A stretch of 64,000 nt of DNA from Anisus vortex (GCA_949126835.1 CASBPS010000062.1:188501-252500); one strand, 5' to 3'; shown: positions 35,170 to 48,404, counted from the first letter of the stretch. Numbers and translations are program-made. Notes: generated from the letters alone by a model not told the origin.

Positions 35170-36549
35170 GCAGATTTGTTGTTTTGGCTTCTCCACAAAC
35201 CGTACAACGACTTGACTAGCAGATTTGTGGTAATGGTGCTTCTGTTCTGGCCGTACAACGACTTGAATAGCAGATTTGTGGTTTTGGCTTCTCTTTTCGC
35301 CGTAATACAGCAGATTTGTGGTTTTGGCTTCTCTACTGGCCGTACAAAAGCAGATTTGTGGTTTTGGCTTCTCCAGAAACCGTACAACGACTTGAAAAGC
35401 CGATTTCTGGTTTTGGCTTCTTTTCTGGCCGTACAAAAGCAGATTTGTGGTTTTAGCTTTTCCACAATCCGTACAACGACTTGAAAAGCAGATTTCTTGT
35501 TTTGGCTTCTTTTCTGGCCGTACAACGACTTGAAAAGAAGATTTGTGGTTTTAGCTTCTCTTTTGGCCGTTACACAGCAGATTTATGGTTTAGGCTCTCT
35601 CCACAAACCGTACAACGACTTGAATAGCAGATTTCTAGTTTTGGCTTCTTTTCTGGCCGTACAACGACTTAAAAGGCAGATTTGTGGTTTTGGCTTCTCC
35701 ACAAACCGTACAACGACTTGACTAGCAGATTTGTGGTAATGGCGTTTCTGTTCTGGCCGTAGAACGACTTGAAAAGCAGATTTGTGGTTTTGGCTTCTCT
35801 TTTCGCCGTAATACAGCAGATTTGTGGTTGTGGCTTCTCTACTGGCCGTACAAAAGCTGATTTGTGGTTTTGGCTTCTCCAGAAACCGTACAACGACTTG
35901 AAAAGAAGATTTGTGGTTTTAGCTTCTCTTTTGGCCGTAACACAGCAGATTTATGGTTTTGGCTCTCTCCACAAACCGTACAACGACTTGAATAGCAGAT
36001 TTCTAGTTTTGGCTTCTTTTCTGGCCGTACAACGACTTAAAAAGCAGATTTGTGGTTTTGGCTTCTCCACAAACCGTACAACGACTTGACTAGCAGATTT
36101 GTGGTAATGGCGCTTCTGTTCTGGCCGTAGAACGACTTGAATAGAAGATTTGTGGTTTTTGCTTCTCTTTTCGCCGTAATACAGCAGATTTGTGGTTTTG
36201 GCTTCTCTACTGGCCGTACAAAAGCAGATTTGTGGTTTTGGCTTCTCCAGAAACCGTACAACGACTTGAAAAGCAGATTTCTGGTTTTGGCTCCTTTTCT
36301 GGCCGTTCAAAAGCAGATTTGTGGTTTTGGCTTTTCCACAATCCGTACAACGACTTGAATAGCAGATTTCTTGTTTTGGCTTCTTTTCTGGCCGTACAAC
36401 GACTTGAAAAGAAGATTTGTGGTTTTAGCTTCTCTTTTGGCCGTAACACATCAGATTTATGGGTTTAGCTCTCTCCACAAACCGTACAACGACTTGAATA
36501 GCAGATTTCTAGTTTTGGCTTCTTTTCTGGCCTTACAAGGACTTAAAAA
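35170..36549 (+). repeat. HOR unit, 1380 bp, 30-mer
   Basis: ABCDEFGH2MNO2 (506), A2B3CD2EMNO2 (368), A2B2CDEFGH2MNO (506). In the middle block E is followed directly by M, removing FGH2. The B3 and B2 lineages sit side by side. Confidence 0.92.
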
Positions 36550-37144
36550 GCAGATTTGTTGTTTTGGCTTCTCCACAAACCGTACAACGACTTGACTAGC
36601 AGATTTGTGGTAATGGTGCTTCTGTTCTGGCAGTACAACGACTTGAATAGCAGATTTGTGGTTTTGGCTTCTCAAGAAACCGTACAACGACTTGAAAAGC
36701 AGATTTCTGGTTTTGGCTCCTTTTCTGGCCGTACAAAAGCAGATTTGTGTATTTGGCTTTTCCACAATCCGTACAACGACTTGAATAGCAGATTTCTTGT
36801 TTTGGCGTCTTTTCTGGCCGTAAAACAGCAGATTTGTGGTTTTGGCTTCTCTACTGGCCGTACAAAAGCAGATTTGTGGTTTTGGCTTTTCCACAATCCG
36901 TACAACGACTTGAATAGCAGATTTCTTGTTTTGGCTCCTTTTCTGGCCGTAAAACAGCAGATTTCTAATTTTGGCTTTTTTTCTGGCCGTACAACGACTT
37001 GAAAAGAAGATTTGTGGTTTCAGCTTCTCTTTTGGCCGTAACACAGCAGATTTGTGGTTTTGGCTCTCTCCACAAACCGTACAACGACTTGAATAGCAGA
37101 TTTCTAGTTTTGGCTTCTTTTCTGGCCGTACAAGGACTTAAAAA
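36550..37144 (+). repeat. HOR unit, 595 bp, 13-mer
   Basis: A, B, then EFGHDGKLMNO: the tail of the 1034-bp 23-mer fused to AB. B reads GGCAGTACAACG. From 36650 it matches 30334 onwards at an offset of 6316 bp. Confidence 0.92.
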
Positions 37145-38157
37145 GCAGATTTGTTGTTTTGGCTTCTCCACAAACCGTACAACGACTCGACTAGCAGATT
37201 TGTGGTAATGGTGCTTCTGTTCTGGCCGTACAACGACTTGAATAGCAGATTTGTGGTTTTGGCTTCTCTTTTCGCCGTAATACAGCAGATTTGTGGTTTT
37301 GGCTTCTCTACTGGCCGTACAAAAAGCAAATTTGTGGTTTTGGCTTCTCAAGAAACCGTACAACAACTTGAAAAGCAGATTTCTGGTTTTGGCTCCTTTT
37401 CTAGCGGTACAAAAGCAGATTTGTGGTTTTGGCTTTTCCACAATCCGTACAACGACTTGAAAAGCAGATTTCTTGTTTTGGCTTCTTTTCTGGCCGTACA
37501 ACGACTTGAAAAGAAGATTTGTGGTTTTAGCTTCTCTTTTGGCCGTAACACAGCAGATTTATGGTTTTGGCTCTCTCCACAAACCGTACAACGACTTGAA
37601 TAGCAGATTTCTAGTTTTGGCTTCTTTTCTGGCCGTACAACGACTTAAAAAGCAGATTTGTGGTTTTGGCTTCTCCACAAACCGTACAACGACTTGACTA
37701 GCAGATTTGTGGTAATGGCGCTTCTGTTCTGGCCGTAGAACGACTTGAATAGAAGATTTGTGGTTTTGGCTTCTCTTTTCGCCGTAATACAGCAGATTTG
37801 TGGTTTTGGCTTCTCTACTGGCCGTACAAAAGCAGATTTGTGGTTTTGGCTTCTCCAGAAACCGTACAACGACTTGAAAAGCAGATTTCTGGTTTTGGCT
37901 CCTTTTCTGGCCGTTCAAAAGCAGATTTGTGGTTTTGGCTTTTCCACAATCCGTACAACGACTTGAATAGCAGATTTCTTGTTTTGGCTTCTTTTCTGGC
38001 CGTACAACGACTTGAAAAGAAGATTTGTGGTTTTAGCTTCTCTTTTGGCCGTAACACATCAGATTTATGGGTTTAGCTCTCTCCACAAACCGTACAACGA
38101 CTTGAATAGCAGATTTCTAGTTTTGGCTTCTTTTCTGGCCGTACAAGGACTTAAAAA
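37145..38157 (+). repeat. HOR unit, 1013 bp, 22-mer
   Basis: Copy of 30829 with the same extra A in D; D/E boundary reads GCAAATTTG. Confidence 0.93.
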
Positions 38158-38833
38158 GCAGATTTGTTGTTTTGGCTTCTCCACAAACCGTACAACGACT
38201 TGACTAGCAGATTTGTGGTAATGGTGCTTCTGTTCTGGCCGTACAACGACTTGAATAGCAGATTTGTGGTTTTGGCTTCTCTTTTCGCCGTAATACAGCA
38301 GATTTGTGGTTTTGGCTTCTTTACTGGCCGTACAAAAGCAGATTTGTAGTTTTGGCTTCTCCAGAAACCGTACAACGACTTGAAAAGCAGATTTCTGGTT
38401 TTGGCTCCTTTTCTGGCCGTACAAAAGCAGATTTGTGGTTTTGGCTTTTCCACAATCCGTACAACGACTTGAATAGCAGATTTCTTGTTTTGGCTTCTTT
38501 TCTGGCCGTAAAACAGCAGATTTGTGGTTTGGGCTTCTCTACTGGCCGTAAAAAAGCAGATTTGTGGTTTTGGCGTTTCCACAGTCCGTACAACGACTTG
38601 AATAGCAGAATTCTTGTTTTGGCTCCTTTTCTGGCCGTAAAACAGCAGATTTGTGGTTTTGGCTTTTTTTTCTGGCCGTACAACGACTTGAAAAGAAGAT
38701 TTGTGGTTTCAGCTTCTCTTTTGGCCGTAACACAGCAGATGTGTGGTTTTGGCTCTCTCCACAAACCGTACAACGACTTGAATAGCAGATTTCAAGTTTT
38801 GGCTTCTTTTCTGGCTGTACAAGGACTTAAAAA
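38158..38833 (+). repeat. HOR unit, 676 bp, 15-mer
   Basis: Copy of 31842; L begins GCAGATTTGTGG here and O ends GGCTGTACAAGG. Confidence 0.94.
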
Positions 38834-40719
38834 GCAGATTTGTTGTTTTGGCTTCTCCACAAACCGTACAACGACTTGACTAGCAGATTTGTGGTAATGG
38901 TGCTTCTGTTCTGGCCGTACAACGACTTGAATAGCAGATTTGTGGTTTTGGCTTCTCTTTTCGCCGTAATACAGCAGATTTGTGGTTTTGGCTTCTCTAC
39001 TGGCCGTACAAAAGCAGATTTGTGGTTTTGGCTTCTCCAGAAACCGTACAACGACTTGAAAAGCCGATTTCTGGTTTTGGCTTCTTTTCTGGCCGTACAA
39101 AAGCAGATTTGTGGTTTTAGCTTTTCCACAATCCGTACAACGACTTGAAAAGCAGATTTCTTGTTTTGGCTTCTTTTCTGGCCGTACAACGACTTGAAAA
39201 GAAGATTTGTGGTTTTAGCTTCTCTTTTGGCCGTAACACAGCAGATTTATGGTTTAGGCTCTCTCCACAAACCGTACAACGACTTGAATAGCAGATTTCT
39301 AGTTTTGGCTTCTTTTCTGGCCGTACAACGACTTAAAAGGCAGATTTGTGGTTTTGGCTTCTCCACAAACCGTACAACGACTTGAATAGCAGATTTGTGG
39401 TAATGGCGTTTCTGTTCTGGCCGTAGAACGACTTGAATAGCAGATTTGTGGTTTTGGCTTCTCTTTTCGCCGTAATACAGCAGATTTGTGGTTTTGGCTT
39501 CTCTACTGGCCGTACAAAAGCAGATTTGTGGTTTTGGCTTCTCCAGAAACCGTACAACGACTTGAAAAGCCGCTTTCTGGTTTTGGCTTCTTTTCTGGCC
39601 GTACAAAAGCAGATTTGTGGTTTTAGCTTTTCCACAATCCGTACAACGACTTGAAAAGCAGATTTCTTGTTTTGGCTTCTTTTCTGGCCGTACAACGACT
39701 TGAAAAGAAGATTTGTGGTTTTAGCTTCTCTTTTGGCCGTAACACAGCAGATTTATGGTTTAGGCTCTCTCCACAAACCGTACAACGTTTTGAATAGCAG
39801 ATTTCTAGTTTTGGCTTCTTTTCTGGCCGTACAACGACTTAAAAGGCAGATTTGTGGTTTTGGCTTCTCCACAAACCGTACAACGACTTGACTAGCAGAT
39901 TTGTGGTAATGGCGTTTCTGTTCTGGCCGTAGAACGACTTGAAAAGCAGATTTGTGGTTTTGGCTTCTCTTTTCGCCGTAATACAGCAGATTTGTGGTTG
40001 TGGCTTCTCTACTGGCCGTACAAAAGCTGATTTGTGGTTTTGGCTTCTCCAGAAACCGTACAACGACTTGAAAAGAAGATTTGTGGTTTTAGCTTCTCTT
40101 TTGGCCGTAACACAGCAGATTTATGGTTTTGGCTCTCTCCACAAACCGTACAACGACTTGAATAGCAGATTTCTAGTTTTGGCTTCTTTTCTGGCCGTAC
40201 AACGACTTAAAAAGCAGATTTGTGGTTTTGGCTTCTCTACAAACCGTACAACGACTTGACTAGCAGATTTGTGGTAATGGCGCTTCTGTTCTGGCCGTAG
40301 AACGACTTGAATAGAAGATTTGTGGTTTTGGCTTCTCTTTTCGCCGTAATACAGCAGATTTGTGGTTTTGGCTTCTCTACTGGCCGTACAAAAGCAGATT
40401 TGTGGTTTTGGCTTCTCCAGAAACCGTACAACGACTTGAAAAGCAGATTTCTGGTTTTGGCTCCTTTTCTGGCCGTTCAAAAGCAGATTTGTGGTTTTGG
40501 CTTTTCCACAATCCGTACAACGACTTGAATAGCAGATTTCTTGTTTTGGCTACTTTTCTGGCCGTACAACGACTTGAAAAGAAGATTTGTGGTTTTAGCT
40601 TCTCTTTTGGCCGTAACACATCAGATTTATGGGTTTAGCTCTCTCCACAAACCGTACAACGACTTGAATAGCAGATTTCTAGTTTTGGCTTCTTTTCTGG
40701 CCGTACAAGGACTTAAAAA
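38834..40719 (+). repeat. HOR unit, 1886 bp, 41-mer
   Basis: ABCDEFGH2MNO2 (506), A2B3CDEFGH2MNO2 (506), A2B3CD2EMNO2 (368), A2B2CDEFGH2MNO (506). It is the 1380-bp unit with one more 506-bp cassette. The A2 at 39340 ends CTTGAATAG; the O2/A2 context marks the added cassette. Confidence 0.92.
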
Positions 40720-41395
40720 GCAGATTTGTTGTTTTGGCTTCTCCACAAACCGTACAACGACTTGACTAGCAGATTTGTGGTAATGGTGCTTCTGTTCTGG
40801 CCGTACAACGACTTGAATAGCAGATTTGTGGTTTTGGCTTCTCTTTTCGCCGTAATACAGCAGATTTGTGGTTTTGGCTTCTTTACTGGCCGTACAAAAG
40901 CAGATTTGTAGTTTTGGCTTCTCCAGAAACCGTACAACGACTTGAAAAGCAGTTTTCTGGTTTTGGCTCCTTTTCTGGCCGTACAAAAGCAGATTTGTGG
41001 TTTTGGCTTTTCCACAATCCGTACAACGACTTGAATAGCAGATTTCTTGTTTTGGCTTCTTTTCTGGCCGTAAAACAGCAGATTTGTGGTTTGGGCTTCT
41101 CTACTGGCCGTACAAAAGCAGATTTGTGGTTTTGGCGTTTCCACAGTCCGTACAACGACTTGAATAGCAGAATTCTTGTTTTGGCTCCTTTTCTGGCCGT
41201 AAAACAGCAGATTTCTGGTTTTGGCTTTTTTTTCTGGCCGTACAACGACTTGAAAAGAAGATTTGTGGTTTCAGCTTCTCTTTTGGCCGTAACACAGCAG
41301 ATGTGTGGTTTTGGCTCTCTCCACAAACCGTACAACGACTTGAATAGCAGATTTCAAGTTTTGGCTTCTTTTCTGGCCGTACAAGGACTTAAAAA
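40720..41395 (+). repeat. HOR unit, 676 bp, 15-mer
   Basis: ABCDEFGHIJKLMNO, T8 in L, 2562 bp after 38158. GCAGTTTTCTGG in F is private. Confidence 0.94.
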
Positions 41396-42359
41396 GCAGA
41401 TTTGTTGTTTTGGCTTCTCCACAAACCGTACAACGACTTGACTAGCAGATTTGTGGTAATGGTGCTTCTGTTCTGGCCGTACAACGACTTGAATAGCAGA
41501 TTTGTGGTTTTGGCTTATCTTTTCGCCGTAATACAGCAGATTTGTGGTTTTGGCTTCTCTACTGGCCGTACAAAAGCAGATTTGTGGTTTTGGCTTCTCC
41601 AGAAACCGTACAACGACATGAAAAGCCGATTTCTGGTTTTGGCTTCTTTTCTGGCCGTACAAAAGCAGATTTGTGGTTTTAGCTTTTCCACAATCCGTAC
41701 AACGACTTGAAAAGCAGATTTCTTGTTTTGGCTTCTTTTCTGGCCGTACAACGACTTGAAAAGAAGATTTGTGGTTTTAGCTTCTCTTTTGGCCGTAACA
41801 CAGCAGATTTATGGTTTAGGCTCTCTCCACAAACCGTACAACGACTTGAATAGCAGATTTCTAGTTTTGGCTTCTTTTCTGGCCGTACAACGACTTAAAA
41901 GGCAGATTTGTGGTTTTGGCTTCTCCACAAACCGTACAACGACTTGACTAGCAGATTTGTGGTAATGGCGTTTCTGTTCTGGCCGTAGAACGACTTGAAT
42001 AGCAGATTTGTGGTTTTGGCTTCTCTTTTCGCCGTAATACAGCAGATTTGTGGTTGTGGCTTCTCTACTGGCCGTACAAAAGCAGATTTGTGGTTTTGGC
42101 GTTTCCACAGTCCGTACAACGACTTGAAAAGCAGATTTCTGGTTTTGGCTCCTTTTCTGGCCGTAAAACAGCAGATTTCTGGTTTTGGCTTTTTTTTCTG
42201 GCCGTACAACGACTTGAAAAGAAGATTTGTGGTTTCAGCTTCTCTTTTGGCCGTAACACAGCAGATGTGTGGTTTTGGCTCTCTCCACAAACCGTACAAC
42301 GACTTGAATAGCAGATTTCAAGTTTTGGCTTCTTTTCTGGCCGTACAAGGACTTAAAAA
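41396..42359 (+). repeat. HOR unit, 964 bp, 21-mer
   Basis: ABCDEFGH2MNO2 / A2B3CD2JFLMNO, 7190 bp after 34206. CTTATCTTTTCGCC in C and ACGACATGAAAA in E are private. Confidence 0.94.
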
Positions 42360-43510
42360 GCAGATTTGTTGTTTTGGCTTCTCCACAAACCGTACAACGA
42401 CTTGACTAGCAGATTTGTGGTAATGGTGCTTCTGTTCTGGCCGTACAACGACTTGAATAGCAGATTTGTGGTTTTGGCTTCTCTTTTCGCCGTAATACAG
42501 CAGATTTGTGGTTTTGGCTTCTCTACTGGCCGTACAAAAGCAGATTTGTGGTTTTAGCTTTTCCACACTCCGTACAACGACTTGAAAAGCAGATTTCTTG
42601 TTTTGGCTTCTTTTCTGGCCGTACAACGACTTGAAAAGAAGATTTGTGGTTTTGGCTTCTCTTTTGGCCGTAACACAGCAGATTTATGGTTTAGGCTCTC
42701 TCCACAAACCGTACAACGACTTGAATAGCAGATTTCTAGTTTTGGCTTCTTTTCTGGCCGTACAACGACTTAAAAGGCAGATTTGTGGTTTTGGCTTCTC
42801 CACAAACCGTACAACGACTTGACTAGCAGATTTGTGGTAATGGCGTTTCTGTTCTGGCCGTAGAACGACTTGAAAAGCAGATTTGTGGTTTTGGCTTCTC
42901 TTTTCGCCGTAATACAGCAGATTTGTGGTTGTGGCTTCTCTACTGGCCGTACAAAAGCTGATTTGTGGTTTTGGCTTCTCCAGAAACCGTACAACGACTT
43001 GAAAAGCAGATTTCTGGTTTTGGCTCCTTTTCTGGCCGTTCAAAAGCAGATTTGTGGTTTTGGCTTTTCCACAATCCGTACAACGACTTGAATAGCAGAT
43101 TTCTTGTTTTGGCTTCTTTTCTGGCCGTACTACGACTTGAAAAGAAGATTTGTGGTTTTAGCTTCTCTTTTGGCCGTAACACAGCAGATTTACGTTCTTA
43201 GCTCTCTCCACAAACCGTACAACGACTTGAATAGCAGATTTCTAGTTTTGGCTTCTTTTCTGGCCGTACAAAAGCAGATTTGTGGTTTTAGCTTTTCCAC
43301 AATCCGTACAACGACTTGAATAGCAGATTTTTTGTTTTGGCTTCTTTTCTGGCCGTACAACGACTTGAAAAGAAGATTTGTGGTTTTAGCTTCTCTTTTG
43401 GCCGTAACACAGCAGATTTATGGTTTTAGCTCTCTCCACAAACCGTACAACGACTTGAATAGCAGATTTCTAGTTTTGGCTTCTTTTCTGGCCGTACAAG
43501 GACTTAAAAA
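42360..43510 (+). repeat. HOR unit, 1151 bp, 25-mer
   Basis: ABCDGH2MNO2 (417; E and F lost, exactly 89 bp less than 506), A2B3CD2EFGH2MN (457), then a 40-bp O/F hybrid followed by GH2MNO (277). The hybrid at 43234-43273 begins TTTCTAG like O and ends GTACAAAAG like F. Confidence 0.92.
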
Positions 43511-43659
43511 GCAGATTTGTTGTTTTGGCTTCTCCACAAACCGTACAACGAATTGACTAGCAGATTTGTGTTAATGGTGCTTCTGTTCTGGCCGTACAAC
43601 GACTTGAATAGCAGATTTCAAGTTTTGGCTTCTTTTCTGGCCGTACAAGGACTTAAAAA
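43511..43659 (+). repeat. Minimal HOR unit, 149 bp, 3-mer (A-B-O)
   Basis: Only A (43511-43559), B (43560-43610) and O (43611-43659). It is the smallest unit in the window and shows that a cassette can collapse to its invariant A, B and O elements. B has GTGTTAATGG, the mark of the 40-mer lineage, while O has TTTCAAG, the mark of the 15-mer lineage. Confidence 0.93.
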
Positions 43660-44899
43660 GCAGATTTGTTGTTTTGGCTTCTCCACAAACAGTACAACGA
43701 CTTGACTAGCAGATTTGTGGTAATGGTGCTTCTGTTCTGGCCGTACAACGACTTGAATAGCAGATTTGTGGTTTTGGCTTCTCTTTTCGCCGTAATACAG
43801 CAGATTTGTGGTTTTGGCTTCTCTACTGGCCGTACAAAAGCAGATTTGTGGTTTTGGCTTCTCCAGAAACCGTACAACGACTTGAAAAGCCAATTTCTGG
43901 TTTTGGCTTCTTTTCTGGCCGTACAAAAGCAGATTTTTGGTTTTAGCTTTTCCACAATCCGTACAACGACTTGAAAAGCAGATTTCTTGTTTTGGCTTCT
44001 TTTCTGGCCGTACAACGACTTGAAAAGAAGATTTGTGGTTTTAGCTTCTCTTTTGGCCGTAACACAGCAGATTTATGGTTTAGGCTCTCTCCACAAACCG
44101 TACAACGACTTGAATAGCAGATTTCTAGTTTTGGCTTCTTTTCTGGCCGTACAACGACTTAAAAGACAGATTTGTGGTTTTGGCTTCTCCACAAACCGTA
44201 CAACGACTTGACTAGCAGATTTGTGGTAATGGCGTTTCTGTTCTGGCCGTAGAACGACTTGAAAAGCAGATTTGTGGTTTTGGCTTCTCTTTTCGCCGTA
44301 ATACAGCAGATTTGTGGTTGTGGCTTCTCTACTGGCCGTACAAAAGCTGATTTGTGGTTTTGGCTTCTCCAGAAACCGTACAACGACTTGAAAAGCAGAT
44401 TTCTGGTTTTGGCTCCTTTTCTGGCCGTTCAAAAGCAGATTTGTGGTTTTGGCTTTTCCACAATCCGTACAAAGACTTGAATAGCAGATTTCTTGTTTTG
44501 GCTTCTTTTCTGGCCGTACAACGACTTGAAAAGAAGATTTGTGGTTTTAGCTTCTCTTTTGGCCGTAACACAGCAGATTTATGTTCTTAGCTCTCTCCAC
44601 AAACCGTACAACGACTTGAATAGCAGATTTCTAGTTTTGGCTTCTTTTCTGGCCGTACAAAAGCAGATTTGTGGTTTTAGCTTTTCCACAATCCGTACAA
44701 CGACTTGAATAGCAGATTTTTTGTTTTGGCTTCTTTTCTGGCCGTACAACGACTTGAAAAGAAGATTTGTGGTTTTAGCTTCTCTTTTGGCCGTAACACA
44801 GCAGATTTATGGTTTTAGCTCTCTCCACAAACCGTACAACGACTTGAATAGCAGATTTCTAGTTTTGGCTTCTTTTCTGGCCGTACAAGGACTTAAAAA
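43660..44899 (+). repeat. HOR unit, 1240 bp, 27-mer
   Basis: ABCDEFGH2MNO2 (506), A2B3CD2EFGH2MN (457), O/F hybrid plus GH2MNO (277). It is the 1151-bp unit with E and F present; the two share a 1389-bp offset over their second halves. ATGTTCTTAGC in N precedes the hybrid. Confidence 0.92.
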
Positions 44900-46243
44900 G
44901 CAGATTTGTTGTTTTGGCTTCTCCACAAACCGTACAACGAATTGACTAGCAGATTTGTGTTAATGGTGCTTCTGTTCTGGCCGTACAACGACTTGAATAG
45001 CAGATTTGTGGTTTTGGCTTCTCTTTTCGCCGTAATACAGCAGATTTGTGGTTTTGGCTTTCTCTACTGGCCGTACAAAAGCAGATTTGTGGTCTTGGCT
45101 TGTCCAGAAACCGTACAACGACTTGAAAAGCTGATTTCTGGTTTTGGCTCCTTTTCTGGCCGTACAAAAGCAGATTTGTGGATTTAGCTTTTCCACAATC
45201 CGTACAACGACTTGAATAGCAGATTTCTTGTTTTGGCTTCTTTTCTGGCCGAAAAACAGCAGATTTATGGTTTTAGCTCTCTCCACAAACCGTACAACGA
45301 CTTGAATAGCAGATTTGTGGTAATGGTGCTTCTGTTCTGGCCGTACAACGACTTGAGTAGCAGATTTGTGGTTTTGGCTTCTCTTTTCGCCGTAATACAG
45401 CAGATATATGGTTTTGGCTTCTCTACTGGCCGTACAAAAGCAGATTTGTGGTTTTGGCTTCTCCAGAAACCGTACAACGACTTGAAAAGCAGATTTCTGG
45501 TTTTGACTCCTTTTCTGGCCGCACAAAAGCAGATTTGTGTATTTGGCTTTTCCACAATCCGTACAACGACTTGAATAGCAGATTTCTTGTTTTGGCGTCT
45601 TTTCTGGCCGTAAAACAGCAGATTTGTGGTTTTGGCTTCTCTACTGGCCGTACAAAAGCAGATTTGTGGTTTTGGCTTTTCAACAATCCGTACAACGACT
45701 TGAATAGCAGATTTCTTGTTTTAACTCCTTTTCTGGCCGTAAAACAGCAGATTTCTAATTTTGGCTTTTATCTGGCCGTACAACGACTTGAAAAGAGGAT
45801 TTGTGGTTTCAGCTTCTCTTTTGGCCGTAACACAGCAGATTTGTGGTTTTGGCTCTCTCCACAAACCGTACAACGACTTGACTAGCAGATTTGTGGTAAT
45901 GGTGCTTCTGTTCTGGCCGTACAACGACTTGAATAGCAGATTTGTGGTTTTGGCTTCTCTTTTCGCCGTAATACAGCAGATTTGTGGTTTTGGCTTCTCT
46001 ACTGGCCGTACAAAAGCAGATTTGTGGTTTTGGCTTCTCAAGAAACCGTACAACAACTTGAAAAGCAGATTTCTGGTTTTGGCTCCTTTTCTGGCGGTAC
46101 AAAAGCAGATTTGTGGTTTTAGCTTTTCCATAATCCGTACAACGACTTGAAAAGCAGATTTCTTGTTTTGGCTTCTTTTCTGGCCGTACAACGACTTGAA
46201 AAGAAGATTTGTGGTTTTAGCTTCTCTTTTGGCATTAACACAG
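44094..46243 (+). repeat. 2.15-kb block matching 49345-51494
   Basis: Covers the end of the B3/D2 cassette, the O/F hybrid block and most of the 43-mer; offset 5251 bp throughout. Confidence 0.87.
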
Positions 46244-46847
46244 CAGATTTATGGTTTTGGCTCTCTCCACAAACCGTACAACGATTTGAATAGCAGATTT
46301 CTAGTTTTGGCTTCTTTTCTGGCCGTACAACGACTTAAAAAGCAGATTTGTGGTTTTGGCTTCTCCACAAACCGTACAACGACTTGACTAGCAGATTTGT
46401 GGTAATGGCGCTTCTGTTCTGGCCGTAGAACGACTTGAATAGCAGATTTGTGGTTTTGGCTTCTCTTTTCGCCGTAATACACCAGATTTGTGGTTTTGGC
46501 TTCTCTACTGGCCGTACAAAAGCAGATTTGTGGTTTTGGCTTCTCCAGAAACCGTACAACGACTTGAAAAGCAGATTTCTGGTTTTGGCTCATTTTCTGG
46601 CCGTTCAAAAGCAGATTTGTGGTTTTGGCTTTTCCACAATCCGTACAACGACTTGAATAGCAGATTTCTTGTTTTGGCTACTTTTCTGGCCGTACAACGA
46701 CTTGAAAAGAAGATTTGTGGTTTTAGCTTCTCTTTTGGCCGTAACACAGCAGAATTATGGTCTTAGCTCTCTCCACAAACCGTACAACGACTTGAATAGC
46801 AGATTTCTAGTTTTGGCTTCTTTTCTGGCCGTACAAGGACTTAAAAA
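44900..46847 (+). repeat. HOR unit, 1948 bp, 43-mer
   Basis: ABCDEFGHN (409; D 41 bp), BCDEFGHDGKLMN (576), BCDEFGH2MNO2 (457), A2B2CDEFGH2MNO (506). It is the 40-mer with a complete H2MNO end in place of O. Its GGCCGCAC, GGCTTTTATCTGG and GGCGGTAC markers match 17219-23374. Confidence 0.93.
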
Positions 46848-47174
46848 GCAGATTTGTTGTTTTGGCTTCTCCACAAACCGTACAACGACTTGACTAGCAG
46901 ATTTGTGGTAATGGTAATTCTGTTCTGGCCGTACAACGACTTGAACAGCAGATTTGTGGTTTTGGCTTCTCTACTGGCCGTACAAAAGCGGATTTGTGGT
47001 TTTGGCTTCTCCAGAAACCGTACAACGACTTGAAAAGCTGATTTCTGGTTTTGGCTCCTTTTCTGGCCGTACAAAAGCAGATTTGTGGTTTTAGCTTTTC
47101 CACAATCCGTACAACGACTTGAATAGCATATTTCTATTTTTGGCTTCTTTTCTGGCCGTACAAGGACTTAAAAA
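46848..47174 (+). repeat. HOR unit, 327 bp, 7-mer
   Basis: ABDEFGO. B ends CTTGAACA and reads GGTAATTCTG, D/E carries GCGGATTTG, F opens GCTGATTT, O is CATATTTCTATTTTTGG. The same 7-mer recurs at 52286, 53982 and 55488. Confidence 0.93.
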
Positions 47175-48404
47175 GCAGATTTGTTGTTTTGGCTTCTCCA
47201 CAAACCGTACAACGATTTGACTAGCAGATTTGTGGTAATGGTGCTTCTGTTCTGGCCGTACAACGACTTGAATAGCAGATTTGTGGTTTTGGCTTCTCTT
47301 TTCGCCGTAATATAGCAGATTTGTGGTTTTGGCTTCTCTACTGGCCGTACAAAAGCAGATTTGTGGTTTTGGCTTCTCCAGAAACCGTACATCGACTTGA
47401 AAAGCAGATTTCTGGTTTTGGCTCCTTTTCTGGTCGTAGAAAAGCAGTTTTGTGGTTTTGGCTTTTCCACAATCCGTACAACGACTTGAATAGCAGATTT
47501 GTGGTTTTGGCTTCTCTTTTCGCCGTAATACAGCAGATTTGTGGTTTTGGCTTCTCTACTGGCCGTACAAAAGCAGATTTGTGGTTTTGGCTTCTCAAGA
47601 AACCGTACAACAACTTGAAAAGCAGATTTCTGGTTTTGGCTCCTTTTCTGGCGGTACAAAAGCAGATTTGTGGTTTTAGCTTTTCCATAATCCGTACAAC
47701 GACTTGAAAAGCAGATTTCTTGTTTTGGCTTCTTTTCTGGCCGTACAACGACTTGAAAAGAAGATTTGTGGTTTTAGCTTCTCTTTTGGCCGTAACAGAG
47801 CAGATTTATGGTTTTGGCTCTCTCCACAAACCGTACAACGATTTGAATAGCAGATTTCTAGTTTTGGCTTCTTTTCTGGCCGTACAACGACTTAAAAAGC
47901 AGATTTGTGGTTTTGGCTTCTCCACAAACCGTACAACGACTTGACTAGCAGATTTGTGGTAATGGCGCTTCTGTTCTGGCCGTAGAACGACTTGAATAGC
48001 AGATTTGTGGTTTTGGCTTCTCTTTTCGCCGTAATACACCAGATTTGTGGTTTTGGCTTCTCTACTGGCCGTACAAAAGCAGATTTGTGGTTTTGGCTTC
48101 TCCAGAAACCGTAAAACGACTTGAAAAGCAGATTTCTGGTTTTGGCTCATTTTCTGGCCGTTCAAAAGCAGATTTGTGGTTTTGGCTTTTCCACAATCCG
48201 TACAACGACTTGAATAGCAGATTTCTTGTTTTGGCTACTTTTCTGGCCGTACAACGACTTGAAAAGAAGATTTGTGGTTTTAGCTTCTCTTTTGGCCGTA
48301 ACACAGCAGAATTATGGTCTTAGCTCTCTCCACAAACCGTACAACGACTTGAATAGCAGATTTCTAGTTTTGGCTTCTTTTCTGGCCGTACAAGGACTTA
48401 AAAA
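47175..48404 (+). repeat. HOR unit, 1230 bp, 27-mer
   Basis: ABCDEFG / CDEFGH2MNO2 / A2B2CDEFGH2MNO. G is followed by a second C, an order also seen at 59198. GGTCGTAGAAAAGC in F and AATATAGC in C are markers. Confidence 0.92.
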
